Shown: piece after piece, positions 7,301-15,300 of the stretch
How the letters are laid out: every line of letters begins with the position of its first letter
Numbering within the stretch: the stretch's first letter is position 1
Source: Bacillota bacterium
GTDB taxonomy: Bacteria; Bacillota; Clostridia; Tissierellales; Sedimentibacteraceae
Reading direction: 5' to 3'
Assembly: GCA_023453025.1 (NCBI GenBank)
Contig: JAEXUD010000001.1
Coordinates: forward strand, 1-22,082
Length of the DNA stretch: 22,082 nucleotides
Position numbers and translations under genes: made by a program
Notes under the pieces: generated by a model
Seen by the model: only the letters and a program-made list of their open reading frames with translations
Databases searched by the model: none
Told to the model about the DNA's origin: nothing

Positions 7301-7891
7301 TTATATAATTTGTACCTCAAATGCTGTTGTTTGAGGCGGTATGCTCATAGTTTGAAAGGTCGCATGCTCAACTCTTACGAAATCTCCAGGCATTAACTCT
7401 CTCAACCTGATACTTCTCCCTCTCCTGTCTCTTATAATAGTTGAATCCGAAACATTAAACCTAATTTGACTATACATGTCAAAAGGATTTCCTGTAAGAA
7501 AAAATTCAAATTCAGGATTTACTTCCAATACTCTTCCTTCTGTAAATACTGATTGATTGTCTTCCCTGACTACTGTGATACTGAATGCTTTGGACTGTGG
7601 AGGAATACTTCTTGTCATAGCAGCAGAAAAAACAGCATCAACAATCATGCCTTCTTTCAGGTTTCTAAATGACATTAAACGACCGGATACATCCCTGACA
7701 ATTGTATCTCTTCCTACTATCAAGGTTACGAGCTGCATATTTAAGGTCATATTACTATCCATAACTCCGTAAGATATCATTACATAGGCATTCCTTCTAT
7801 CCCAATTTATATTTTCAACAAAGGCATTGTTTGCGGTAATCGTATTTCTTCCCCATATTGGTATTCCTTGGTTTATTACAGTATTATCCAT
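7301..7891 (-). CDS. Unknown protein with an internally duplicated domain
   Basis: A 196-residue protein that I cannot assign to a named family. Its clear feature is an internal duplication: residues 58-108 and 146-196 align without gaps and share TIVRD/TIIRD, a GR dipeptide, an L-x-x-G turn and the motif SIPPQ followed by AF. Each copy looks like a small beta-barrel (OB-like) domain; a less conserved N-terminal stretch (1-57) and a linker (109-145) may complete two similar halves. There is no signal peptide, membrane segment or cysteine. The start is the ATG with GAGGTG four bases upstream. A frame running to 7999 would add a hydrophobic N-terminus but has no ribosome binding site. The gene has its own promoter candidate, and the feo operon ends upstream of it. 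Confidence 0.8.
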   Translation of the reverse strand: MDNTVINQGIPIWGRNTITANNAFVENINWDRRNAYVMISYGVMDSNMTLNMQLVTLIVGRDTIVRDVSGRLMSFRNLKEGMIVDAVFSAAMTRSIPPQSKAFSITVVREDNQSVFTEGRVLEVNPEFEFFLTGNPFDMYSQIRFNVSDSTIIRDRRGRSIRLRELMPGDFVRVEHATFQTMSIPPQTTAFEVQII

Positions 7892-7919
7892 ATTACACCT
7901 CACAATAAATATATATTTA

Positions 7920-7948
7920 TATATATTCAAAAGAAATAAATATGTTAA
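7920..7948 (-). promoter_or_regulatory. Candidate promoter of the duplicated-domain gene
   Basis: TTAACA and TATATA with a 17-base spacer, 30 bases upstream of the start codon. The surroundings are AT-rich, so this is a moderate call. Confidence 0.45.
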
Positions 7949-7959
7949 TATAATAGCAG

Positions 7960-8013
7960 GCTCCATCTCCAATTTGTCTGCTCCCTTGCGGTCGCACAAA
8001 TTGGGGATAGAGC
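7960..8013. repeat. Hairpin repeat, copy 1 (3' side of the feo operon)
   Basis: Arms of 18 bases (GCTCCATCTCCAATTTGT on the left) pair with two mismatches around an 18-base loop. Read on the minus strand the loop holds GCGACCGCAAGGGAGC, a core shared with the three hairpins near 10564-10730. It lies directly beyond the terminator of the feo operon. Confidence 0.65.
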
Positions 8014-8016
8014 TAT

Positions 8017-8049
8017 AAAAAGCTGCCTCGTGTGAGACAGCTATTTTTT
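8017..8049 (-). terminator. Terminator of the feo operon (bidirectional form)
   Basis: AGCTGTCTC/GAGGCAGCT stem with loop ACAC, followed by a T run on the minus strand; the plus strand also has a T run. The stop codon of the Cys-rich protein gene touches the stem. Confidence 0.8.
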
Positions 8050-8196
8050 AACAGATGAACAGCTGCTTGATTCGCTGCACCCGGAGCAACCGGAACAGCA
8101 ACCAGAACCGCTCTTTTTACGTTTTTTCATAAATAATACTATGCCTGCAACAATTGCTGCAACTATAGAAATTATTATTATATCTGCTAATTTCAT
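8041..8196 (-). CDS. FeoB-associated Cys-rich membrane protein
   Basis: A 51-residue protein with one N-terminal membrane helix (about residues 3-23, LADIIIISIVAAIVAGIVLF), a basic stop-transfer patch KKRKK (24-28), and a Ser/Gly-rich tail carrying CC-SGC-SGC and a last Cys. This matches the small FeoB-associated Cys-rich membrane proteins found after feoB in many Firmicutes, thought to assist ferrous iron uptake, possibly by handling Fe(II) at the cytoplasmic mouth of FeoB. It is the third gene of the operon: its ATG lies 10 bases past the feoB stop, with AGGAGG between them. The operon terminator follows at once. Identity rests on size, pattern and position; the molecular role of the family is not settled. 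Confidence 0.9.
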   Translation of the reverse strand: MKLADIIIISIVAAIVAGIVLFMKKRKKSGSGCCSGCSGCSESSSCSSVKK

Positions 8197-8206
8197 AAAT
8201 AACCTC

Positions 8207-10219
8207 CTATATTAACAAACTACCTACCTGATAAACAACCATCCCAACCACATATGCAGTTAATGTTTGGTACAATGCGGTAAGCACTGCATATTTCATT
8301 GAACCAAGCTCTTTCTTCGTAGCTGCAAATGCTGCTATACATGGCATATACAACAATGTAAAGGTTAAAAAGGCAAACGAGCTTAACGGAGTAAACATTG
8401 TGCTTAATGCTGTTGAAAGATCAATATCTGTAACAGCTCCGGTTAAAACTGACAGGGTGCTTACCACGGCCTCCTTTGCAGTTAATCCAGTAATTAATGC
8501 CGTCGATGCTCTCCAATCATTAAAGCCTAACGGAATAAACAATGGTGACACCAAGGAACCAGCTGCAGCCAGTATGCTAAATGAACTGTCTTCAACCATG
8601 TTTAGTGACCAGTCAAAGCTTTGTAAAAACCATATAATTATTGTTCCTAAAAATATTACAGTAAATGCCCTTTGTATAAAATCTTTTGCTTTTTCCCACA
8701 TATGAATCAGTACACTTTTGCGTGAAGGCACTCTGTATGCAGGCAGCTCCATAACAAAAGGAACGGGTTCTCCTTTAAATATGGTGCTTTTTAAAAGCAA
8801 TCCTGATAATACTGCAACCACAATACCTATTATATACAAAGCTATCATAACAAGTGCGGCATTATGTGGGAAAAATGCCACCGTTATCATTCCATAAATT
8901 GGCAGTTTTGCACTGCAGGACATAAAAGGTGTCAATACTATGGTCATCTTTCTGTCTCTTTCGCTTGCTAAGGTTCTGGTTGCCATAATAGCAGGAACGC
9001 TGCACCCAAAACCTATAAGCATAGGCACAAATGAACGTCCTGACAAACCTATCTTTCTTAAAAGCTTATCCATTAAAAATGCTACTCTGGCCATATATCC
9101 GCTGTCTTCCAGCAAGGTGAGGAAGAAAAACAAAATAACTATGAGGGGAAGGAAGGACAATACGCTTCCGACACCTGCAAATATTCCATCTATGACCAAT
9201 GAATGCACCCATTCACTCACTTCATGCGCAGCCATGAAATTTGCAGTGAATTCTGTAGCAGCTCCTATTATTTCTTCTAAATATCCCTGAAGAAAAGCGC
9301 CGATAGCCCCAAAGGTTATCCAAAAAACAAAAAACATGATTCCAAAAAATATTGGTATGCCAAAATACTTATGGGTTAATACTTTATCTATTTTTTCTGA
9401 ACGAATTTGTTCTTTTGTTTCCTGCTTCTTAATTACTGTGTCTTCACATATTTGCTCTATATAGCTATATCTCATGTCCGCCAAGGCCGCTTCTCTGTCA
9501 GTATTCAAGGCCTTTTCCATGTCTTCAACAACATGTCCGATTATATGAGTTTGATTTTTTGTTATTTTTAAATCCTTAAGGGTGGGTTCATCTCCCTCGA
9601 CAAGCTTTGTTGCTGCAAAACGCAAAGGATACCCTGCATTTTTTGCCTGATCTTCTATTAAATGTGAAATGGAATGTATTGCTTTATGAACCTCGCCTGT
9701 GCAAAAATCAAGTTTTCTAGGGACTCCTTGTTCCTGAGCTGTCTTTATGGCCACATCAACAAGCTCCGATATTCCTTCTTTCTTGCTGGCTGAAATTGGA
9801 ACTACAGGAATTCCCAAGTGCTTTGAAAGTCCTATTACATCTATTGAATTCCCGCTGGCTCTCACCTCATCCATCATGTTTAAGGCAATAACCATCGGAA
9901 TGGAAAGCTCCATCAATTGCAATGTTAAATACAAATTTCTTTCTATGTTTGTTGCATCGACTATATTTAAAATCAAATCCGGATGTTCCTTTAACAGAAA
10001 ATCCCTCGTAACAACCTCTTCCATTGTATAAGGTGATAATGAATATATACCCGGCAGATCTACTAAAGATGTGTCTTTATATTTCTTTATCTGCCCTTCT
10101 TTTTTTTCTATAGTTACACCCGGAAAATTGCCCACATGTTGGTTGCTTCCTGTCAATTCATTGTAAAGAGTTGTTTTCCCGGCATTTTGATTTCCAGCAA
10201 GAGCAAACACATATTTCAT
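8207..10219 (-). CDS. feoB: Ferrous iron transporter FeoB
   Basis: A 670-residue inner-membrane Fe(II) transporter with a cytoplasmic N-terminal G domain. G motifs are GNQNAGKT (9-16), the switch region GNFPGVTIEKKEG (30-42), DLPG (54-57), NMMD (114-117) and SAS (143-145). A helical GDI-like spacer precedes the membrane part (from about 285), which contains the two conserved gate segments, GCSVPAIMATRT and MSCSAKLPIY, each with a cysteine proposed to line the iron path. The length is normal. Its ATG overlaps the feoA stop (ATGA), so the two are translationally coupled. Transcription comes from the Fur-boxed promoter before feoA, so uptake should be induced when iron is scarce. The small Cys-rich protein gene follows. 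Confidence 0.98.
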   Translation of the reverse strand: MKYVFALAGNQNAGKTTLYNELTGSNQHVGNFPGVTIEKKEGQIKKYKDTSLVDLPGIYSLSPYTMEEVVTRDFLLKEHPDLILNIVDATNIERNLYLTLQLMELSIPMVIALNMMDEVRASGNSIDVIGLSKHLGIPVVPISASKKEGISELVDVAIKTAQEQGVPRKLDFCTGEVHKAIHSISHLIEDQAKNAGYPLRFAATKLVEGDEPTLKDLKITKNQTHIIGHVVEDMEKALNTDREAALADMRYSYIEQICEDTVIKKQETKEQIRSEKIDKVLTHKYFGIPIFFGIMFFVFWITFGAIGAFLQGYLEEIIGAATEFTANFMAAHEVSEWVHSLVIDGIFAGVGSVLSFLPLIVILFFFLTLLEDSGYMARVAFLMDKLLRKIGLSGRSFVPMLIGFGCSVPAIMATRTLASERDRKMTIVLTPFMSCSAKLPIYGMITVAFFPHNAALVMIALYIIGIVVAVLSGLLLKSTIFKGEPVPFVMELPAYRVPSRKSVLIHMWEKAKDFIQRAFTVIFLGTIIIWFLQSFDWSLNMVEDSSFSILAAAGSLVSPLFIPLGFNDWRASTALITGLTAKEAVVSTLSVLTGAVTDIDLSTALSTMFTPLSSFAFLTFTLLYMPCIAAFAATKKELGSMKYAVLTALYQTLTAYVVGMVVYQVGSLLI

Positions 10220-10449
10220 ATGCTAAAAACCTCTTTTAATTCTATTTTGGAAGCTTCTTCTTTTCTTATGGTCAAAACATAATTTCTCAATGAAAGTTCT
10301 ATAGGGTCTCCCATGGGAGCCACTTTTCTGACATGTACTTTAGTATTTGGCGTTAATCCCATATCTAATAATCTTCTTCTTAGAATACCTTGCCCGCCAA
10401 TTGATGTTATAATACCGCCTTGCCCTGGTTTTATATTATCTAATGTCAT
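10216..10449 (-). CDS. feoA: Ferrous iron transport accessory protein FeoA
   Basis: A 77-residue SH3-like FeoA, a small cytoplasmic partner of FeoB needed for efficient Fe(II) uptake. The family pattern is clear: an opening LDNIKPGQGGIITSI, then RRRLLDMGLTPNT (24-36), PMGDPIELSLRNYVLTIRKEEA in the C-terminal half. It is the first gene of feoA-feoB-Cys-rich protein, overlapping feoB by four bases. A GGAGG lies ten bases upstream of the ATG. Only one FeoA domain is present here; many Clostridia carry two tandem feoA genes. A consensus promoter and Fur box precede it. Confidence 0.97.
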   Translation of the reverse strand: MTLDNIKPGQGGIITSIGGQGILRRRLLDMGLTPNTKVHVRKVAPMGDPIELSLRNYVLTIRKEEASKIELKEVFSI

Positions 10450-10472
10450 AATTCCACTTCCTCCAATATTGC

Positions 10473-10491
10473 GATATTGATAACCATTATC
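10473..10491 (-). promoter_or_regulatory. Fur box of the feo operon
   Basis: GATATTGATAACCATTATC on the plus strand matches the classic 19-base Fur consensus at 17 positions. It lies just downstream of the -10 element and covers the expected transcription start, the normal place for iron-dependent repression. Confidence 0.85.
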
Positions 10492-10502
10492 ATTTATAAT
10501 TA

Positions 10503-10531
10503 ATTATATTCCACTTAATAGCAGTTGTCAA
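10503..10531 (-). promoter_or_regulatory. Promoter of the feo operon
   Basis: Exact consensus TTGACA (10526-10531) and TATAAT (10503-10508) on the minus strand with a 17-base spacer. This is the strongest promoter seen in the window and is immediately followed by the Fur box. Confidence 0.88.
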
Positions 10532-10563
10532 TATAATTTAAAGGAATTTTGTAACAAATAGTA

Positions 10564-10606
10564 CCTAACAATTTTTTCTCCCTCACAGTCAGAAAAATTG
10601 GTTAGG
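10564..10606. repeat. Hairpin repeat, copy 2 (5' side of the feo operon)
   Basis: Stem CCTAAC-AATTTTT pairs with AAAAATT-GGTTAGG (one bulged base) around a loop that reads GACTGTGAGGGAG on the minus strand. The stretch CTCCCT...GGTTAGGGCATAC recurs about 120 bases to the right, giving an imperfect tandem duplication. Confidence 0.65.
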
Positions 10607-10618
10607 GCATACGCAGGG

Positions 10619-10667
10619 GAATTCACCAAATTTTTAGCTCACTGTCGCTCACAAAATTTGGGAATTC
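10619..10667. repeat. Hairpin repeat, copy 3
   Basis: Stem GAATTCACCAAATTTT pairs with AAAATTTGGGAATTC, with one mismatch, around a loop that reads GAGCGACAGTGAGC on the minus strand. It is a diverged form of the same loop core. Confidence 0.6.
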
Positions 10668-10678
10668 TGTGCGGTTGA

Positions 10679-10730
10679 CCTACAAGCAATTTTTCTCTCC
10701 CTTACGGTCGGAAAAAATGGGTTAGGGCAT
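10679..10730. repeat. Hairpin repeat, copy 4
   Basis: Loop core CGACCGTAAGGGAGAG on the minus strand between AT-rich arms (CAATTTTTC and GAAAAAATGGG). The arms pair less well than in the other copies. It ends in GGTTAGGGCATAC, identical to the end of copy 2. Confidence 0.6.
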
Positions 10731-10732
10731 AC

Positions 10733-10763
10733 AAAAAGTATGATCGTTTTAACAATCATACTT
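10733..10763 (-). terminator. Terminator of the PII-like gene
   Basis: Stem AAGTATGAT/ATCATACTT with a 10-base loop, followed by T residues on the minus strand. It lies a few bases after the stop codon of the PII-like gene. Confidence 0.75.
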
Positions 10764-10768
10764 ATAAT

Positions 10769-11119
10769 TTATTTTATATCGTCAACATTGGAGCCATATA
10801 TTTCTACCACAGGAATTGCGAACATGAATCCTATCCCTGGTTCATCGAAATAATCCAACTCTTCCTTGATCTTATCAACTACGCCTTCTAATTTTTCTTT
10901 GTCTTTTATAATGCTGAACACTATTTTACTGTAAGGTTTTCTTCCGTCTATTAGCTTTTTTACGCTGTCAAGCATAGGAACATTTATATTATGATCTAAC
11001 AGCACCTTGCCCATTCCTTGGCTATCTATTGTTGTAGCTCCTATTTCTTCTTGATAAAAGACCTCATGTATATTATCTAATTTCAAAATATCATTCAATA
11101 TCAATACTAAAGCAAACAT
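10769..11119 (-). CDS. PII-like small regulatory protein
   Basis: A 116-residue protein with the general plan of the PII-like superfamily (ferredoxin-like trimers that bind nucleotides or other small ligands). The supporting parts are an opening strand FALVLILN, the EEIGATTIDSQGMGKVLL segment (24-41), which matches the strand-turn before the T-loop in PII-like proteins, and a later segment with a helix (LEGVVDKIKEEL) and final strand (GFMFAIPVVEIYG). The uridylylated tyrosine T-loop of true GlnB/GlnK is not present, so it is not a canonical nitrogen PII protein, and no transporter or synthetase lies next to it to hint at a target. The start is the ATG with GGAGG six bases upstream. It has its own promoter and terminator. 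The ligand is unknown. Confidence 0.65.
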   Translation of the reverse strand: MFALVLILNDILKLDNIHEVFYQEEIGATTIDSQGMGKVLLDHNINVPMLDSVKKLIDGRKPYSKIVFSIIKDKEKLEGVVDKIKEELDYFDEPGIGFMFAIPVVEIYGSNVDDIK

Positions 11120-11160
11120 ACAAAACCTCCACATGCATTTCATCCTTGTTGTTCTTCATG

Positions 11161-11189
11161 ATTATATCATATGCTTTTTTACTATTCAA
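11161..11189 (-). promoter_or_regulatory. Promoter of the PII-like gene
   Basis: TTGAAT and TATAAT with a 17-base spacer on the minus strand, about 40 bases upstream of the start codon. Confidence 0.65.
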
Positions 11190-11216
11190 TAATACATATG
11201 AAATATTTTAGCTTCA

Positions 11217-11894
11217 TTATATATTAATATATTCATTTATATTTAGGATAATAACGTCCGATGATTTAACCTTATTTTTGTATTCGATTGGATCGGCCTT
11301 TATAATTTCAAATGTGTTGTAATGAATTGGAACGACCTTCTTTGCCTTAATAAAGTCGGCTGCTCTTGCCGCATCATCTATATCCATGGTGAAATTTCCT
11401 CCTATTGGAAGAAAAGCGACATCTATATTTTCATCTTCTAATAGTTTCATATCCAATGTAAGTCCGGTATCTCCCGCATGGTAAATTTTTCTGCCGTTTA
11501 TCTCTATGACAAATCCGCATGGATTACCGCCATAAATCATTGTCCCATTTTCTAAAATTCCTGACCCATGCAATGCATTTATCATTTTTACTTTTCCAAA
11601 ATCAAATGCAGTTCTTCCTCCAATGTGCATTGAATGAGTTTTTAATTTAAGCTTGTTGAAGTAGGCAGAAAGCTCATGGTTAGTTATAATTAATGCGTCT
11701 GCCTTTTTCGCTATTTCGACAGTATCTCCTATATGATCGCTGTGTCCGTGGGTTACAAAAATATGTGTTAAATCCAAAAATTCGCCAATATTAAATTCCG
11801 TTAGTGAATTGCCTGAAATAAATGGGTCAATTAGCCCTTTAAAATTCCCTTCTTCAATTAATATTGCCGAATGTCCTAAATAAGTGATTTTCAT
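11217..11894 (-). CDS. UPF0173 metal-dependent hydrolase (metallo-beta-lactamase fold)
   Basis: A 225-residue member of the UPF0173/YtkL family, metallo-beta-lactamase-fold hydrolases of unknown natural substrate. Metal ligands are visible as THGHSDH (H49, H51, D53, H54), HAGDTG (H139, D142) and PIHYNTF (H191), the complete set for a two-metal site. The N-terminal MKITYLGHSAILIE and the PIGGNFTMDIDDAA segment (163-176) are characteristic of the family. No signal peptide is present, so it is cytoplasmic. The start ATG has a GGTGG-type site upstream. It has its own promoter and lies about 70 bases upstream of the PII-like gene's start region, but that gene also has a separate promoter, so cotranscription is uncertain. 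Confidence 0.95.
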   Translation of the reverse strand: MKITYLGHSAILIEEGNFKGLIDPFISGNSLTEFNIGEFLDLTHIFVTHGHSDHIGDTVEIAKKADALIITNHELSAYFNKLKLKTHSMHIGGRTAFDFGKVKMINALHGSGILENGTMIYGGNPCGFVIEINGRKIYHAGDTGLTLDMKLLEDENIDVAFLPIGGNFTMDIDDAARAADFIKAKKVVPIHYNTFEIIKADPIEYKNKVKSSDVIILNINEYINI

Positions 11895-11923
11895 CAGCCA
11901 CCATCCTTTTCTTACTTAATTAT

Positions 11924-11952
11924 ATAATAACTTTATATTTAAATAAAATCAA
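11924..11952 (-). promoter_or_regulatory. Promoter of the UPF0173 hydrolase gene
   Basis: TTGATT and TATTAT with a 17-base spacer on the minus strand, about 30 bases upstream of the start codon. Confidence 0.55.
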
Positions 11953-12087
11953 CCGCAATTTTCCATTATTATCATAAATTAAAACACATAATTTTTAATT
12001 ATTAGAGTAAAATGTGACAAATATCTTCTAAACTTAAATTTAGGCATAAAAATTGCTAAGAAATAGTTATTATTAATTTTATTTAAG

Positions 12088-12115
12088 TTGATTTTAAAAT
12101 ATAAAATGATATAAT
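12088..12115 (+). promoter_or_regulatory. Promoter of the activase-type gene
   Basis: TTGATT and TATAAT with a 16-base spacer. It would give a leader of about 220 bases before the ATG at 12345. In the rest of the gap 11895-12344 I see AT-rich sequence, a weak stem (CGGCTT/AAGTCG) near 12262-12288 and no small gene. Confidence 0.55.
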
Positions 12116-12317
12116 ATGATTACGATACAAAGAATCCACGTAGGCTTTCTATGGTATATATTACAGCTTATTAAATAAAGTATAGTAAAATTTAAAACTG
12201 ATAAATGAATATATTACTGCAGTCGATGATATGTTATTTGAAATGTAGTAAAACATGATACTCGGCTTTTCCTTTGGACAAGTCGATTATTCTAATTTTT
12301 GTAATGGTTTAACGTTT

Positions 12318-12334
12318 AAAGCCTGAATGGCTTT
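12318..12334 (+). promoter_or_regulatory. Small hairpin abutting the ribosome binding site
   Basis: AAAGCC-TGAAT-GGCTTT, a perfect 6-base stem whose right arm ends exactly where the GGAGGA ribosome binding site begins. It could influence translation of the activase-type gene; this is inferred from position only. Confidence 0.4.
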
Positions 12335-12344
12335 GGAGGACACA

Positions 12345-15300
12345 ATGAATAATTACTTGGTAGGACTTGATATAGGATCTACAACAGTAAAAATAGCTGT
12401 TATAGATAGTACAGGAAATTTAATTCACAAACAATACAAAAGACATTATTCTGATATAAGGAATACTGTAATAGAAATTATTAAAAACTCAACTGATAAG
12501 CTTAAGGATAGCTATATTAAAATAAGTATAACCGGTTCAGGTGCTATTGATGTGTCTAAATATTTAGGTATAAATTTTATCCAGGAGGTTGCTGCCTCTA
12601 CACGTGCTATAGAAAAATATATTCCTAAAACAGACGTAGTAATTGAACTTGGAGGTGAGGATGCTAAAATCACTTACCTTTCAGGAAACCTGGAACAGCG
12701 TATGAACGGTTCGTGTGCAGGAGGTACAGGTGCATTCATCGACCAAATGTCAGTATTAATGAAGACCGATGCAGACGGTTTAAATGAATTGTCAAAAAAG
12801 CATACTACAATTTACCCTATTGCATCACGCTGCGGAGTATTTGCAAAATCTGATGTTCAACCTCTGTTAAATGAAGGTGCAAGGCAGGAGGATATTGCTG
12901 CTTCTATTTTCCAGGCAGTTGTAAACCAGACAATAAGCGGACTGGCTCAAGGAAGACCAATAAAGGGGAATGTAGCATTTTTAGGAGGCCCCTTGTTTTT
13001 CTTGTCAGAATTAAGGGAAAGATTTAAAGAAACCTTGAATTTAAACAATGAAAATTCAATTTGTCCGGAAGATGCAAACTACTATGTAGCCATAGGTGCT
13101 GCTTTATTATCCGTTGATTATCAGGAAATCAGCTTTAGTGAGTTTTACAAAAAAATAGAACGCACAATGGAAAACAGCAATATTGAATATCGCAAAAAAG
13201 ATTTGGATCCATTGTTTGAAAATAAAGAGCAATATAATAGCTTTCTTGAAAGACACAGCCAACATAAAGCAAAGCAAAAAAATATAGAAGAATACGATGG
13301 AACCGCCTTTCTTGGAATAGATGCAGGTTCCACAACAACAAAGCTTGTTCTTATAACCGAAAATGGTGAGATACTGCATTCATACTATGCAAGTAATGCC
13401 GGTAACCCGTTGAATTCTGCTGTCAAGGCTGTAAAGGAACTTTACCGCAAGATACACAGGAATATAAAAATTGCCTACACAGCTGTTACAGGCTATGGAG
13501 AGCATTTAATCAAAGCTGCATTAAATGTAGATGAAGGCGAAATTGAAACTGTTACTCATTACAAAGCTGCGGATCATTTTCTTAATGGGGTGGATTTCAT
13601 TATTGACATAGGCGGTCAAGACATGAAAAGCATGATTATAAAAAATGGAGTAATAGATTCAATCATGCTCAATGAGGCATGCTCGTCAGGATGCGGTTCA
13701 TTTATAGAGACATTTGCAAATTCCTTAGATATGACTGTTCAGGAATTTGCTGATGCCGCCATTTTTTCCAAGCATCCTGTTGACTTAGGAACCAGATGTA
13801 CTGTATTTATGAACTCCAAGGTTAAACAAGCACAAAGAGAGGGAGCAACCTTAAGCGATATTTCTGCAGGAATATCATATTCAGTTATAAAAAATGCTTT
13901 ATTTAAAGTTATAAGATTACGCTCACTTGATTCAATAGGTGAAAAAATTGTTGTACAGGGAGGTACATTCTATAACAATTCAGTATTAAGAGCATTTGAG
14001 CTGATTACAGGAAAAGAGGTTGTCAGACCTGACATAGCAGGAATCATGGGTGCTTTTGGTGCTGCTCTTGTTGCAAGAAGTAAATATAGCAAGTCTAAAA
14101 TAAGCAGCTTTGTCAAGGAAAAGGATCTTGAAAAATTTGCATTTAATACATCCATGGAACGATGCGGGCAATGTACTAATAACTGTCTGTTAACAATTAA
14201 TAAGTTTTCCGACGGAAGATATTTTGTTTCAGGTAACCGCTGTGAGCGTGGAACAGAGAAATATATCCATACCGAAAAGAAAGAGTCTTTGCCGAACCTA
14301 TACAAATATAAATACAAACGAGTATTCAATTATAAGCCCTTAGCGGTAAATGAAGCTAAAAGAGGCTTGATTGGAATGCCTAGAGCTTTGAATATGTATG
14401 AGGATTACCCATTTTGGTTTACTTTTTTCACAGAATTAGGTTACAGAGTAGTTTTATCCGGAGTTTCAAGCAAGAAAATATATGAATTGGGAATGGGAAC
14501 CATCCCATCCGAATCTGTTTGCTACCCCGGAAAAATAACTCATGGTCATATAATTGACCTCATAAATAAAAAGGTTCCAAAAATATTTTATCCATGCATT
14601 TCATATAATATAAAGGAAGATATGAATGCTGGTAATCATTTTAATTGTCCTGTAGTTGTTTCTTATCCTGAATCAATTCAAGCAAATATTGATTTAGGAA
14701 GTATTAAATTATACAAGCCTTTTTTAAATTTAAATAACAAGGAAATGCTTACAGAGAAGCTTTACAGGGAAATTGGTTTAGAAGAAGGTCTGACATATGA
14801 AGAAATCAGTAAAGCTGTCAATAAGGCATATAATGAACTGTACACTTATAAACAGGATATCAAAAATGAAGGCACAAGAGCAATTGAATATATAAGGAAA
14901 AACAATAAGAAGGGCATAGTGCTGTCTGGAAGACCTTACCATATAGATCCTGAAATAAACCACGGAATACCTGAAATGATTGAAGGCTATGGCTTAGTTG
15001 TTTTATCTGAGGATTCACTGGAAAATGAATATAAAATTGAGAGACCTTTAAGAGTAATTGACCAGTGGACATACCATACAAGACTTTATGCCGCTGCAAC
15101 CTATGTTTCAAATACTGATTACCTGGAGCTTATACAGCTTAATTCGTTTGGCTGTGGTCTTGATGCCGTAACAACCGACCAGGTAAGTGAAATATTGCAA
15201 AAAAACAATAAAATTTATACCGTTATTAAAATAGATGAAATAACTAATTTAGGAGCAATAAGAATTCGTATCAGATCATTGCTTGCATCCATGTATGAAA

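Noticed and set aside
7892..7999. N-terminal extension of the duplicated-domain protein
   Set aside because: The ATG at 7891 has a GAGGTG site and a promoter upstream; the extension would cover that promoter and part of the hairpin repeat.
8400..9290. Plus-strand open frames opposite feoB
   Set aside because: Antisense to feoB with no independent evidence.
12120..12344. Possible riboswitch in the 220-base leader of the activase-type gene
   Set aside because: Only short weak stems are visible and no known riboswitch core could be matched; the hairpin next to the ribosome binding site is listed as a site only.
13107..13379. Minus-strand open frames inside the activase-type gene
   Set aside because: Three overlapping frames antisense to a clear coding region, with no ribosome binding site; shadows of the plus-strand gene.
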